From contig JBAOKB010000126.1 in NCBI GenBank assembly GCA_037044905.1, positions 620,001-684,000 on the forward strand: DNA of 64,000 bases. Direction: 5' to 3'. The translations under genes and the position numbers were made by a program. A model generated the notes under the pieces. It searched no databases. It worked only from the letters and a program-made list of their open reading frames with translations, and had not been told where the DNA came from. Numbering within the stretch: the first letter of the stretch is position 1; the number at the start of each line of letters is the position of its first letter. Shown piece after piece: positions 20,602 through 30,371 of this stretch. Source of the DNA: Hortaea werneckii. Taxonomy: Eukaryota > Ascomycota > Dothideomycetes > Mycosphaerellales > Teratosphaeriaceae.

Positions 20602-20957
20602 TGATTGATTGATGGGGCGGGGGTGGCAAGATCATGGATATCCTTTAGTTTTATCAGCCGACGAAGCTCCGAGAACCTTGGCGAGGTTGGTCCCCGTCTC
20701 GTTCTTTCGTGATGCAGGACATTCAAAGATCTTCCAGAGTGTCACACCTTCAGAAGTCTACCCAGCAGTCGTATTGTAATGTGAGAATCACCACCTCAGA
20801 AAGAGCTTTAACGACCAACGAGACTGTTACATTGTCCTATATCGAAGTGTTTCCATCTTAGATTGCCATACATACGTGATCAGGGATTCGTTGTCAAGTC
20901 AAGGTCTGAAGCCGGTCATCGTTCGTGTAGCCCCAGCCATCAGAGCATACTACTTTT
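20602..20957. other. Short intergenic stretch, nothing seen
   Basis: This lies between the tRNA-Glu gene and the stop codon of the rRNA methyltransferase gene. No ORF, repeat or RNA gene is recognised. Confidence 0.4.
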
Positions 20958-22037
20958 TTATTCCTCCGGAGTTTCTTTAACCCTCCGATAAAGATGCATC
21001 TGAAACCGCATATTTTCCAACTCGATCGGATACTTCAGATCCGGCGACAGTCTAAACCACCGAGACTCATCACTCTCCACCTTTGCCCACTTCGCTCCAT
21101 CATCCTTGCCTTTCTTCTGTCCTGACCCGAGTAAGGTGTAGTCCAGCAACCATTGCATGGGATACTTCTTCTCGGCACCGTTGATCGAGACGGTGGAGTA
21201 GCTGCCTGGACTGTCGACAACTAGGAGGTGTGAGCCCAGCTGCATGCAGTCGGTAAGCCTTGCCAGAAGTTGCTGGGTCGCTGCTAGATTGGTGCTGTAT
21301 AGTTCGTTGAGAGTGAACATGAGGGTGACCAAATCTGCACCGCCCACAGCTGACTTCAAGTTTGCCTCGGACCATTGAAGAATGTCCTGCTGCTGCGACT
21401 CCACTTCGATGCATTCCTCTGAAAGCATGGCTTTGTTGGCCTCTTTCGCAGCGGCCGAAGCGAACTTGGATAGCTCTGGAGGTATGACGATGCGCCTCTC
21501 AAGGCAAGACACAACGCTCTCCCATCTCGCAATATCAAACAACTTGACGTCGAGCTTCTGCTCCTCCGCCTCTGACACTGACTGACTTAACCATCCAGCT
21601 AACGCCACAAGTTCAGCGCCCGCTCCACCACCTAAACAAACGATGCTCCGTGGCTTTGTTGAGGGACTTTCACTCTCATCTGCAGCATCATCAAAATGTT
21701 TCTGCACATCATTGAAGATCTGCAAGTACCCCAGAGCTCGGCTGGGACTCCATCGAGAAGCATAGACTTTCAAGTATTCCGGATTCCCAAATGCGGTGCT
21801 GAAGTCGCGGTTGTACAGGTGACCTTTGACTTCCTGCACCGTCTTGGCATCTTGCTCGTCAGGTCCCAATGCGTCGCGGAAGACGTTCAAGCATCGCTGC
21901 TGCAACTCGAATGGGACCGTCCCGGTGTTAGGTTGCTTTATGGCTCCGGCATTATTGGAGGTGGCATTTCGAGGGTTCCCTCCTGATTTCGTACCCCTAG
22001 CCTTTGCGGTCTTGCCTGACTTGCTGCCCTGAACCAT
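20958..22037 (-). CDS. Probable 25S rRNA uridine-N3 methyltransferase (Bmt6-like)
   Basis: Single-exon ORF of 359 residues. A Lys/Gly-rich N-terminus (GSKSGKTAKARGTKSG) suits nucleolar localisation. A Rossmann-type SAM-binding site follows: SIVCLGGGAGAELVALAGW (motif I), LFDIARWESVV, and later ADLVTLMFTLNELY and LLVVDSPGSYS. The upstream part has the conserved YASRWSPSRALGYLQIF segment. This order matches the fungal family that includes yeast Bmt6, which makes m3U in large-subunit rRNA. The assignment to Bmt6 rather than a related SAM methyltransferase is from remembered family features. It diverges from USE1 with 439 bp between starts. Confidence 0.75.
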   Translation of the reverse strand: MVQGSKSGKTAKARGTKSGGNPRNATSNNAGAIKQPNTGTVPFELQQRCLNVFRDALGPDEQDAKTVQEVKGHLYNRDFSTAFGNPEYLKVYASRWSPSRALGYLQIFNDVQKHFDDAADESESPSTKPRSIVCLGGGAGAELVALAGWLSQSVSEAEEQKLDVKLFDIARWESVVSCLERRIVIPPELSKFASAAAKEANKAMLSEECIEVESQQQDILQWSEANLKSAVGGADLVTLMFTLNELYSTNLAATQQLLARLTDCMQLGSHLLVVDSPGSYSTVSINGAEKKYPMQWLLDYTLLGSGQKKGKDDGAKWAKVESDESRWFRLSPDLKYPIELENMRFQMHLYRRVKETPEE

Positions 22038-22476
22038 TGCTGAAGATCATTGTCGACGCTCAAGAACTCTTGGGAATAGCCTAGTTGGTCGATTGTTCGG
22101 ATCAAGTTTGAGATGAAAAATGAGCCAAGGCGGCTGCTCCCGCCGGCCTTCCCATTCAATGCGTACCAACCTAGGTACGTATGTCTGAACCTCTCCAAAC
22201 AAGCACTTTGTGATTGCGGATAACGAAAAGATCGAAGTGCTTCACAAAAAGCAAAAAAGGTTAGTTGTAGAACCAGTGCTCGTTTTGGGAACTATTTGTT
22301 TTATACGCCTGTGCTATGCAAGAAGCCCCCGCCTTTCCCAATCAGGCAGTGACAGCTGGTTGCACGTGAAAGTCCCCATCACTTTACTCTTGAAGCTCTG
22401 CGATAGATTGACAAGATATACTCTACTACTTCAAAAACTCGTATAAACATCCCATAGCCTCACTGTCACGTGCAAC
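22038..22476. promoter_or_regulatory. Divergent promoter region BMT6-like / USE1
   Basis: The 439 bp between the two start codons contain a perfect 8-bp palindrome ACCTAGGT at 22169-22176, in the context CAACCTAGGTACGT. This palindrome recurs in four other intergenic spots of the window. No clear TATA box is seen near either start. Confidence 0.45.
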
Positions 22477-23433
22477 ATGGACCAGAACTCCACAATCACC
22501 CTCAATCGCCTCCTCACGAAACTGGACTCGACTCTACTACAGACGCCCGATCCCAAGCTCGGCAGCTCCCAGTACGAACGCGCGCGGATATCTGCCAACC
22601 TCGAACATGCTCGCACGCTCCTACTCACGCTCGAGAAACAGTCTGCAACGATCCGAACCCAGTCACAACGGCATCAAGTTCAGACGCATCTCCAACACAA
22701 GCGAGACTTGATCAAGAGGTTGAATGGGAGGCTCCAGGAACTTGAACAGTCGGCACCTGGAGACGATGGCGGCAGTGATACCGATAGCGACGACGGAGAC
22801 GAAAGCCAAGACCTATTGAAACAATACGCGCCCGCTCGCCACGACGCCTACGGCGGGATTGACAGGGGGGAATCACAACCCCCCGCCCCTCAATCCCCTC
22901 CCTCACAACCTCCCCATTCATCCTCACCGTCATCGTCCGCATCAGCAGTACCACCACCTCCGCAACCCGAACTCCGCTCCCGCCACCGCCCCCTTCAAGC
23001 CTCCGACAACCGCGACGCAGCCAGCACCACCGCCCGCGACTCCCTCTTCGCCAGCCGCTCTTCACAACAACCCACCGCCCAAAGAGACCACCACCGCTCC
23101 GACCTCGAATCCCACGAACTCCACATGTCCCACAACCGCCACGAACAAGACACCCTGACCACCTCGATGCTCTCCCTCGCGCAGGCGCTGAAGCAGTCCG
23201 CGCAGCAGATGGGCGTGAGTATCGAGTCCGAGAAGGACATCATGAAGCGGGCTGAGGGGGGTCTGGATAAGAGTTCCCGGGGAATGGAGGCGGCGGAGCG
23301 ACGGATGGGGATGTTGAGGCGGATGTCCGAAGGGCAGGGGTGGTGGGGACGGGTCAAGTTGTATGGGTTTATTTTCGCGCTGTGGGTCGTGTGTTTTTTG
23401 TTGGTGTTTTTGGGGCCGAAGTTGAGGTTGTAG
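22477..23433 (+). CDS. USE1: Use1-type SNARE of Golgi-to-ER traffic
   Basis: Single-exon ORF of 318 residues. The N-terminal 90 residues are helical (TLNRLLTKLDSTLL, LEKQSATIRTQSQRHQ). A Pro/Ser/His-rich, probably disordered middle follows. The C-terminal part is the SNARE helix (MLSLAQALKQSAQQMGVSIE and on to DKSSRGMEAAERRM), then GWWGRVKLYGFIFALWVVCFLLV as the membrane anchor and a short PKLRL tail. The order and the LTTSMLSLAQ start of the helix match Use1, a Qc-type SNARE acting with Sec20, Ufe1 and Sec22 on retrograde COPI vesicles. The disordered middle makes it longer than the yeast protein. The epsilon-COP gene of the same pathway lies downstream in opposite orientation. Confidence 0.85.
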   Translation: MDQNSTITLNRLLTKLDSTLLQTPDPKLGSSQYERARISANLEHARTLLLTLEKQSATIRTQSQRHQVQTHLQHKRDLIKRLNGRLQELEQSAPGDDGGSDTDSDDGDESQDLLKQYAPARHDAYGGIDRGESQPPAPQSPPSQPPHSSSPSSSASAVPPPPQPELRSRHRPLQASDNRDAASTTARDSLFASRSSQQPTAQRDHHRSDLESHELHMSHNRHEQDTLTTSMLSLAQALKQSAQQMGVSIESEKDIMKRAEGGLDKSSRGMEAAERRMGMLRRMSEGQGWWGRVKLYGFIFALWVVCFLLVFLGPKLRL

Positions 23434-23688
23434 GGAGGGGGAGAGCGGATTACGAGGATGATGACGAGCTATGATACCCTGTTAGTTCTTGTTGTTATGG
23501 GGTTAAAAAAAAAGAAAATGCCATGTCTCAGGCTGTTGAACTTTGGCTTGCTTGCATAGGTTTCTATCTAGAATAGATGTAATAATCTGACCTTTTGTTT
23601 TTCATCCCGTTCATGACCTGACGCCCTAGACTCCATGCTCCCACTCTACGATGTCCCCTACTACTACCTCCCGACTCCCAAATCCAAA

Positions 23689-24582
23689 TCATGAGAACCT
23701 CGGACTGTACTTCTTACACGCCTCCTGAAACGCTTCCCGCTTCGCCATCATGTCCGCCAGTATCTCCGCCTCCTTATCCACCTTCTCCAACTTGCCCTGG
23801 ACCTCGCTCGTGTCCCTGCCGACTACAGCGTCCAACACAAGCTTATTCGCCAGCGCGATCTTGTTCTCCGGCTCGAGCTCCAAGGCCCGGCTCATCGCCG
23901 CCTCTGCCTCCTCCGTCCGGCCCAGGTGTAGCTCGCTCACCGCCTGCGCAACCAGGTTCGTCGCGCTCTGGCTTGAGGGCGCTTGCGCTAGCTCTTCGAA
24001 TACATAGAAGGCCTTTTGGTATTCCTCCCCTCCCCTGCGCATCCCGATCCAGGACTCGGCCAGGTTGACTAGGAGTGCGTCCTGCGCGAACGATCGTGCG
24101 CTCTTGGCTTGTTGGAGGGCGAGGTCGGTGCGGTTTTGCTGGAGGTGGATCTGGACGATCAGGGCTACGGCGTCCAGTGAGCCTTGGTGCTTGGATAGGA
24201 GGGAGAGGGCGGCATCTTGCTTTCCGGCCCGTGAGAGGACGGTGCCGCAGAGGAGCTGGACGGTCAGGTTGTCGGCTTGGCTTTCGGAGAGTTTCTCGGC
24301 CTCTGCTGCGGCGTCGTCGCTGCCTGTCTTCAGATACTTGGCGAATGCCTTTGCGGCAGCAAGGTCTGGCGTCTGTTTCGCATCGCTGTCGCTTATGCTG
24401 TTGATGACTTGGTCGTACTGGCCGAGTTCGCACTGAGCGCGGTATTGGAGGATCTTGACAGGAAGGCGATTGGATTCGGAGAAGTCGGAGGTGGTGTAGT
24501 CGGACAGGACGGCGGCGTACTGGCCTTGGATGAAGGAGGTGTGGATGTTGACGAGCTCGCCTTCGGAGGAGAATGGATCCAT
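23689..24582 (-). CDS. SEC28: Coatomer subunit epsilon
   Basis: Single-exon ORF of 297 residues, typical for the family. It starts MDPFSSEGELVNIHTSFIQGQY, and TPR-like helical pairs follow along the whole chain: YRAQCELGQYDQVI, LLCGTVLSRAGKQDAALSLL, LIVQIHLQQNRTDLALQQAK, the diagnostic WIGMRRGGEEYQKAFYVFEEL, and SELHLGRTEEAEAAMSRALE. The C-terminus KREAFQEACKKYSPRF is also characteristic. Epsilon-COP stabilises alpha-COP in the COPI coat that carries cargo from Golgi to ER. It is convergent with USE1, which fuses the same class of vesicles; the 255-bp gap between the stops is non-coding. A 394-codon frame on the same strand (23843-25027) is only a shadow. Confidence 0.95.
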   Translation of the reverse strand: MDPFSSEGELVNIHTSFIQGQYAAVLSDYTTSDFSESNRLPVKILQYRAQCELGQYDQVINSISDSDAKQTPDLAAAKAFAKYLKTGSDDAAAEAEKLSESQADNLTVQLLCGTVLSRAGKQDAALSLLSKHQGSLDAVALIVQIHLQQNRTDLALQQAKSARSFAQDALLVNLAESWIGMRRGGEEYQKAFYVFEELAQAPSSQSATNLVAQAVSELHLGRTEEAEAAMSRALELEPENKIALANKLVLDAVVGRDTSEVQGKLEKVDKEAEILADMMAKREAFQEACKKYSPRFS

Positions 24583-25025
24583 GTTGACTGTCTTGCGTTG
24601 ACGTCTGCTGAGTAAATTTGGCGGTGCGGAGGATGATTTTGTTGTTGCGAATCAATGTGGTGGTATTCTTGTAGTCCCTCGAATGCGAATAGGTGCTATG
24701 TAGCAATAATACTACTGTAATGCTTATGTTCCTGCCAGCTAGACATCGAGAGACCATTGGTCGCCGCGCTAACTTATGGCGCGCCGCCTCGGCCCGAGTC
24801 CCGTGACCCGGCATCGAGAAAGCCGAGTTCGCCGACCTGTCCAGTGCAGTAACACAGTATGCTCTGCAACGGAACCATGCACATGGGTGAATCATGCTTA
24901 CAGCACTCCTGCACGGCGCCCGACTGTCTAGGCCATTGTAGTATAAATTTCCCGGCATCTTCCCCGCGAGGTCAAGCATAGGTCGAGTTTCTAAAGTCTC
25001 CATTCCTCGCCCCGAGCAATCCCTC
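24583..25025. other. Intergenic region upstream of the transporter relic
   Basis: This contains the 5' side of the epsilon-COP gene. Conceptual translation on the plus strand immediately before 25026 shows no further transporter helices, so the homology begins abruptly. Confidence 0.45.
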
Positions 25026-25343
25026 ATGAAAAAGCACGTGGCGGCTCCTTACCGTACGCCGAAGCTCCCGTTCAATATGGGATGGTGGGGATTTACCTTC
25101 CCCTTGGGTGTATATGCTACGAGTACTACGATGCTAGGAAGTGAACTCCCATCCGCTTTCTTCAGAGTACTAGGCACCATTTTCAGCGTTGCAGTCACGC
25201 TCCTGTGGATCGTAGTCAGTTGCGGGACGTTGCAGCGAGCGTGGACGGGCGAGATGTTCTTCGCGCCTTGTCTGAAGGACCTCGAGGCACTGGGAGGGAA
25301 ACCAAAGACGTATGAATCGATTCATTCCTTCGTTTACTGCTAA
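25026..25343 (+). pseudogene. C-terminal relic of an SSU1/Mae1-type (TDT family) transporter
   Basis: An open frame of 105 residues matches only the end of a tellurite-resistance/dicarboxylate transporter, the family of the yeast sulfite pump Ssu1 and fission-yeast malate permease Mae1. Hallmarks are PFNMGWWGFTFPLGVYA, SELPSAFFRVLGTIF, the hydrophobic VTLLWIVVSCGTLQRAW and GEMFFAPCL. A complete protein has about ten membrane segments and roughly 330-400 residues; the first eight are missing here and I do not find them within 450 bp upstream. The remaining frame is intact and ends at a normal stop, so it may be a recent truncation, or a fragment copied from elsewhere in the genome. It is unlikely to transport anything by itself. 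Confidence 0.75.
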
Positions 25344-25369
25344 ATGTCATCGGCTTTCCGCCGGCGCTA

Positions 25370-26023
25370 TCAAACAAACGCAAACCCGCCACCCGGTACC
25401 TTCCACGCCCCCATAGCGAACTCCTTCACCTTCACACCATCGACTTTCTCCGCCGCTTCGGCAAAGGCCCAGTAGATCTTCTCCCATACCCTCTGCTCAG
25501 CATCTGCGCAATGGTACCGATACTGTTTAGCAAGACGAGCGAATAGTAACCTTTGATTATTCAGGTTAGTCTTCCCCGGCTCGAGATGGATCTCGTAATA
25601 CATCGAAGCAGCCGTCCGAGCCGCGACAGCTGGTTCGGTGAGTTGCTTTGCGAACGCCCGGATCTCCTGACCAGTCAAGCTATTGGTGAGGCCGATCCGG
25701 AACGTGATTTTCCTCTCAAACCCCGCAGCCGCGGTGGGAATCCTTTGCAGGGATAAGATGAGATCCCAGGGATCGAAGTTGGTGTTGTGGATCGTGATGC
25801 CCGTCGCGTAGCTCAGAGGCAGACTGCAGTGGATCGGTCCGAATTCCTCTCTCAGCTGGTGGCAGGTCTCGGATAAGGGACAGGTTTTGGTGAGGATGAA
25901 GTCGTGTGCGAAGATGATGACTTCTTTCGAGTCGTATGCGACGAATTCGTAGATCCGGTTCCGCAGCTCTGCGGGGAGGTTGAGTAGGAAGGAAGCCTGT
26001 TGCGGCGAAGGCTTGTTTGACAT
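25370..26023 (-). CDS. 2EXR/F-box-like domain protein
   Basis: ORF of 217 residues from the ATG at 26023 (MSNKPSPQQASFLLNLPAELRNRIYEFVAY); the frame is open further upstream, but the family usually begins this way. The LLNLPAELRNRIYEFV start is the F-box-like/2EXR motif that heads very large families of uncharacterised fungal proteins. The rest contains TCHQLREEF and a C-terminal WEKIYWAFAEAAEKV helix. Such proteins may serve as adaptors, but no target or ubiquitin-ligase role is shown. Its stop lies 26 bp past the transporter relic on the opposite strand. Confidence 0.68.
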   Translation of the reverse strand: MSNKPSPQQASFLLNLPAELRNRIYEFVAYDSKEVIIFAHDFILTKTCPLSETCHQLREEFGPIHCSLPLSYATGITIHNTNFDPWDLILSLQRIPTAAAGFERKITFRIGLTNSLTGQEIRAFAKQLTEPAVAARTAASMYYEIHLEPGKTNLNNQRLLFARLAKQYRYHCADAEQRVWEKIYWAFAEAAEKVDGVKVKEFAMGAWKVPGGGFAFV

Positions 26024-26712
26024 TGTAAATCTAGTCTGCAGCGCTTTGTACTCTTGCTTCTTGTTTTGCCGTGGATACATCGTCGAGAGGTTAAGCTCGC
26101 TACTTTTATACATGTCCGGGTCCATAGTAAAGCAATGCATTTCCTCACGGCCGATGGTCACAAAGACTGATGAGACGAGCAGATGATACAAAGAATAAGC
26201 AGAGGGAAGAATGTTCTCATAAGCGCTTACCTGCTATGGTCAACTTATCTTATTCTCACAACGTGCGGCTGACCATCAATGCCCGGGCGCTCACGGCTCT
26301 ACATTGCGCGGCGCAGGCCTTAGCTCGGATGGGACCTTGATGGGGTTCATGGAGATGAAGGGAATGAAGGGGATAGTCCTGAGGGGCTAGCGTGGATGCC
26401 AATACTCCTTTAGATCCACCCATACCGAGCATCTTCCACTTTGTAGGCAAGCCGTAGTGATCGTCCAAGAGCCGAGGCGTGCAAGAGGCGGAGTTGCATC
26501 GATAGAGCGAGAGGAGACGTCCCTCCAACCGTTCGGCGGTCGGCTATTTGGACGGGAGCAGCCGTAAAGCTTAGTAAGTAGTAAGGCTGAGTAAGATGTT
26601 CGCCTCCCCTCGAACGACGAATAGGAGGTCCTTTCAACCGTGGAGTGATAGTAGAACGGCAAAAGGTTTGGGAAGACTTCAAGCGTAGTCGTTGCAAGGG
26701 ATTACTGAGGCA
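26024..26712. other. Divergent intergenic region, no gene seen
   Basis: This separates the 2EXR-like protein from the endonuclease III gene, which are transcribed apart, so both promoters must lie here. Frames of 90-95 codons on the minus strand (26256-26697) overlap one another and look spurious. Confidence 0.4.
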
Positions 26713-27969
26713 ATGCGAACGTCAAGAATAGCGCAACAGACACGCAAGGTCGTTAATGCTCTGTCTCCTGAAAAGCGAAGGTCTACCCGACAGTCACTAC
26801 GAAACTTCACCAATGGCAATGAGAGCGGCGACATCATAATAGAAGATGGAGTCAAAGAGGAGAGTCCTCTATCTTCGGCCCCTTCGAGTCCGACAAGCCC
26901 CGATGGCGTCTTAAAATCTGGAAAGCGCAAGCGCTCAGCACCCGCAATTTCTGATAATGCTGTTTCCGGGACAGACAGCAATGTGCGTAGATCACCAAGG
27001 AAAGCACCCAAATTGGACGACGATGCCTCAACTGGCAAGCGTAAAGCGCGACGGCAACCAGCAAAGCACATCAAAGGCCCAAACGGTTCGCTCTCGGTTG
27101 AGCCGCCACCCAACTGGGAGAGGATGTACGACATGACGACAGCGATGCGGAAGCGTGTAATAGCCCCCGTGGATACCATGGGCTGCGAGTCTCTGGCCGA
27201 GGAACACCGCTCGCCGCATGATCAGAGATTGCAAACCCTGGTGTCCCTCATGCTGAGTAGCCAGACCAAAGACACCGTCACAGCAGCCGCGATGCGGAAC
27301 CTCCAGCAGAATCTCCCAGGAGGCTTCTCTCTGCAGAGTCTCCTCGACGTCAACCCCGACGAGCTTAACAAGCTCATCGGCAAAGTCGGCTTCCACAATA
27401 CCAAGACGAAATATATCAAGAACGTCGCCACCATCTTACGAGAAAAGTTTCACAGCGACATCCCCGATACCATCGAAGGGCTGGTGTCCCTACCCGGCGT
27501 CGGACCCAAGATGGCATACCTCTGCATGTCCGCGGCGTGGGGGCGAGACGAAGGGATCGGCGTCGATGTCCACGTCCATCGTATCACTAATCTCTGGGGT
27601 TGGCATAAGACTGCCAATGCGGAACAGACCCGAGCGGAGCTGGAGAGTTGGTTGCCGAGAGAGAAATGGCATGATATTAACCATTTGCTGGTAGGTTTTG
27701 GTCAGACGATCTGTTTGCCTGTTGGGAGACGATGTGGTGAGTGTGATCTCGCGACTGAAAAGTTGTGTCCTAGCGCTGTAGCGGGGAGCCCGGTTAAACG
27801 GAAGGTGAAGAAGGAGATTGAGTTGGAGGTTGAGCCTAAGGGTGAAGAGGATAGCGTGGTTAAGGAAGAGTTTACTGAGGTCAAGAAGGACGATGTCGGT
27901 GTCAAGATCGAAGCTGAGAGTGCGGGAGCTGGAGCTGTTGAGTTGATGCAAACGGCTGGAGGGGCGTAG
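26713..27969 (+). CDS. NTG1: Endonuclease III homologue (bifunctional DNA glycosylase/AP lyase)
   Basis: Single-exon ORF of 418 residues from the first ATG at 26713. The N-terminal 130 residues are basic and disordered with likely nuclear signals (KRKRS, RRSPRKAPK, KRKARRQP). The HhH-GPD core follows: LVSLMLSSQTKDTVTAAAM, the helix-hairpin-helix SLPGVGPKMAYLCM with the catalytic lysine, and VDVHVHRITNLW with the catalytic aspartate. A [4Fe-4S] cluster site is present as C-x6-C-x2-C-x7-C (ICLPVGRRCGEC, then KLC), one loop being slightly longer than the bacterial C-x5-C. The enzyme removes oxidised pyrimidines in base-excision repair. The last 60 residues are charged and Lys/Glu-rich. NTG1 and NTG2 cannot be told apart by reading. 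Confidence 0.92.
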   Translation: MRTSRIAQQTRKVVNALSPEKRRSTRQSLRNFTNGNESGDIIIEDGVKEESPLSSAPSSPTSPDGVLKSGKRKRSAPAISDNAVSGTDSNVRRSPRKAPKLDDDASTGKRKARRQPAKHIKGPNGSLSVEPPPNWERMYDMTTAMRKRVIAPVDTMGCESLAEEHRSPHDQRLQTLVSLMLSSQTKDTVTAAAMRNLQQNLPGGFSLQSLLDVNPDELNKLIGKVGFHNTKTKYIKNVATILREKFHSDIPDTIEGLVSLPGVGPKMAYLCMSAAWGRDEGIGVDVHVHRITNLWGWHKTANAEQTRAELESWLPREKWHDINHLLVGFGQTICLPVGRRCGECDLATEKLCPSAVAGSPVKRKVKKEIELEVEPKGEEDSVVKEEFTEVKKDDVGVKIEAESAGAGAVELMQTAGGA

Positions 27970-28311
27970 GGGCCTCTGATGGACGAAGGCGGAGAAAGGT
28001 AGCCTCTTTACTGAGTGCGTGGACAAAGTGAAAACGCATTCTTCGTTCCTAAATGCCAGAAATAGGAAAGGGTCATTGCAGTCGTTTGTGCGCATCGTGT
28101 TGCAGCTTTTCGTCTTCAGAAAAATCCAAGGACGATTTGAGTCAAGTTCATTTCCCAGCAGGCAAAGCTTACAATCTCGTTCCGTAGTCCCATTCGTTTG
28201 CCCTCTACGAGTAAACCAAGGTAGGGCCAAATTCCAAAACGCAATAAACGGCCGTTATGCTATTTCCCGACGTTCCGGTCTCAAATGACATGCATCCTGG
28301 CCGGACTATCC
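27970..28311. other. Convergent intergenic stretch, nothing seen
   Basis: This separates the stop codons of the endonuclease III and F-box genes. The short frames present have no protein character. Confidence 0.4.
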
Positions 28312-29844
28312 TCAATCAGCCCAACTAACATTCCTATACTCTTCTACTTCATCAATCCCCCCCTTCAACCTCGAAAACACTCCAACCTCATACTCGGCCC
28401 ACACCGGCAAACACAACGGCACAAAAACCTCATCCAATTCCTCCTGCAGATTCGCAATCTTACTATCCCTGCACACGAACTTCTTCAATCGCGGCACATT
28501 CCTCGCCGTGATATGAAACGTCCCCAGCAGCGCAGCGACGTGCTGATATACTGTAATCAGCTCAGACCAGAGATCCTCCATCTGCGCTTTGCCGACCCGC
28601 GCGGGCTCCTGCAGGATATTCGACCCCGGTTCCGGCGCGAGCTGGAGGTCTAGCTCTTCCAGCTGCGGTAGGAGCTCGCGGAAGTCCAGGTGGTTCGCGA
28701 AGGGGAAGATGCCCGTGTAGGTGAAGCTGCGGAGGTTCTGGAGCGGGATGGCGGAGATTCGCTGCGCGTGCGCTGAGTAGATCGGTCGTGGGGCTAGGGA
28801 GTCCTTGATGCTGTAGATTAGAGATGGGGGACCTCGCTCGAAGTACTCGTATGTGCCATAGGCTTTGAGGAAGGCGCCTTCGTTGATTTGGATCGAGTGC
28901 CAGGGGCGCAGGTTGAGGAGGCTGTGAGGTGCGAGGCCAGGGTAGCGGTGGGGCAGGGGGTCGAGGGTTGTATAGTCCACGCTCTGATCCGCGATGGACT
29001 GGGTTGGTGGTAAGATGGAAGTGCTGAGTGGAAGTGAAACCGTCAAAACATGAAAGTCCATGTCACCAAACGCCCAGTCACCGAAGGTGTCGATAGCGCA
29101 GTTGGTGAGACAGGCAAGGTCGATGGGTGGTGCCAGGATGGTCACTCGTTGCAGGTTGTTTGCAACTGAAAGAAGATGCGTCCAGAACTCAACTGAGCAT
29201 CGATACCGGATATCCCTGTCAGTCGCAGCAAGGTGTGGGAAGCGATCAAGCTTCTTTGATAGCATCTTGTCGGTGGAGATTACGTAGCTTTGAACGCTGG
29301 AGGAGAGATCATGAGATGTAAGAAAGTCCACGAAGTCTTTCAAGCCATGATAGAAGCGCGGTGACCAGTCCAGGAAGTTCTCTCTCATCTGACTGGCCTG
29401 CTTTTCGACAGGACTTGGGTCGGCGAAATTAGCAACAGCATCCTTTTGCTCTTTAGACTCTTCGAGGAGTGTCGCAACATCGTTCAATACGTGGACATGG
29501 TACTGGTCGATCCCGTGTGCTACTGGGGGTGTCTTTCCGGTTTGGAGGCGAAAGTCAAGTCCACCGGCATTGCATATTAGACATTTGGTCCACGAGTGTT
29601 TGAGTGGCTGATCAAGGCGGAGTCGACTATGTCGGAATAGAAGGGGCAACGTAAGTCTTCGAAGGCTCCTTGATACGCAAGAGACAGCTTTGTATGGAGC
29701 ATCAACGCTTTCCGTGAGAGTCAAACTTGGCTCGTGGCGGATCTTGAGCTGAGATGGCGGAGTGCTATCCAGGTATTCCAGGATATGCAAGATAAGCTCC
29801 TCAGGCAGGCGGCCAATGTAGCATTCGTCCATCCCGCCGATCAT
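28312..29844 (-). CDS. F-box protein
   Basis: Single-exon ORF of 510 residues. The F-box is at residues 9-75: IGRLPEELILHILEYLDS, then YKAVSCVSRSLRRLTLPLLFRH, the usual spacing for a fungal F-box. A stretch with two Cys (KCLICNAGG) follows. The C-terminal half contains irregular leucine-rich segments (LRSFTYTGIFPF, LLPQLEELDLQLAPE, VPRLKKFVCRDSKI) that may form degenerate LRRs for substrate recognition. Such proteins act as substrate adaptors of SCF ubiquitin ligases. The target is unknown and no orthologue with a known role is recognised. Confidence 0.8.
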   Translation of the reverse strand: MIGGMDECYIGRLPEELILHILEYLDSTPPSQLKIRHEPSLTLTESVDAPYKAVSCVSRSLRRLTLPLLFRHSRLRLDQPLKHSWTKCLICNAGGLDFRLQTGKTPPVAHGIDQYHVHVLNDVATLLEESKEQKDAVANFADPSPVEKQASQMRENFLDWSPRFYHGLKDFVDFLTSHDLSSSVQSYVISTDKMLSKKLDRFPHLAATDRDIRYRCSVEFWTHLLSVANNLQRVTILAPPIDLACLTNCAIDTFGDWAFGDMDFHVLTVSLPLSTSILPPTQSIADQSVDYTTLDPLPHRYPGLAPHSLLNLRPWHSIQINEGAFLKAYGTYEYFERGPPSLIYSIKDSLAPRPIYSAHAQRISAIPLQNLRSFTYTGIFPFANHLDFRELLPQLEELDLQLAPEPGSNILQEPARVGKAQMEDLWSELITVYQHVAALLGTFHITARNVPRLKKFVCRDSKIANLQEELDEVFVPLCLPVWAEYEVGVFSRLKGGIDEVEEYRNVSWAD

Positions 29845-30371
29845 TTGTGAAGCTCAGATCAATGTCCAACGCTTAACAGAGTATCCAGATAAATCAATGT
29901 AGATCTGGAAAGGTGAGTTGTGTAGATTGTGAGGCACGGAAGCTCGATCAATGCCAGACCCGACGCTCCTTCTCGGCGGGCGGGCCGACTTCGGCAACTT
30001 GCAACCAAGGTGCTTCCTACTGGACCTTTTTGCCTCTTGACTTGGTATGTTTCTCCTCTTCCAAACGAAGAAACTTGAATGTCAAGCCGGAGAGCATGGT
30101 ATCATGGGCAACACGAGTCGGCTTCTTCCGGGTCGTGGTTCATGCTCCAAAGTGAAGCTGTACATCTACTTACGATGATAGCTCGGGTGGCTGATTGAAA
30201 GAGCGGGGCTCGGATCAGAAACCATCTCGTCTCAACTACCGGCTGCATGTAGCATCACTCAGACGGTGCCCGTAGAGCGCCATCTCTCATATCATCCACC
30301 GCTCTGGATGGTGATTTAACATCAAGTCCACCTCACCCAACGTGCCTCCGCTGCATTCAGGAACTCTCAAG
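29845..30371. other. Divergent intergenic region F-box / alpha-beta hydrolase
   Basis: The promoters of the two divergent genes lie here. An ORF of 80 codons at 29913-30155 has no support. An in-frame codon at 30342 precedes the hydrolase ATG but is CTG-like rather than ATG. Confidence 0.4.

Noticed and set aside
23843..25027. 394-codon frame on the minus strand
   Set aside because: It overlaps the epsilon-COP gene in another frame on the same strand and its sequence is Arg/Pro/His-rich, typical of a shadow frame in GC-rich coding DNA.
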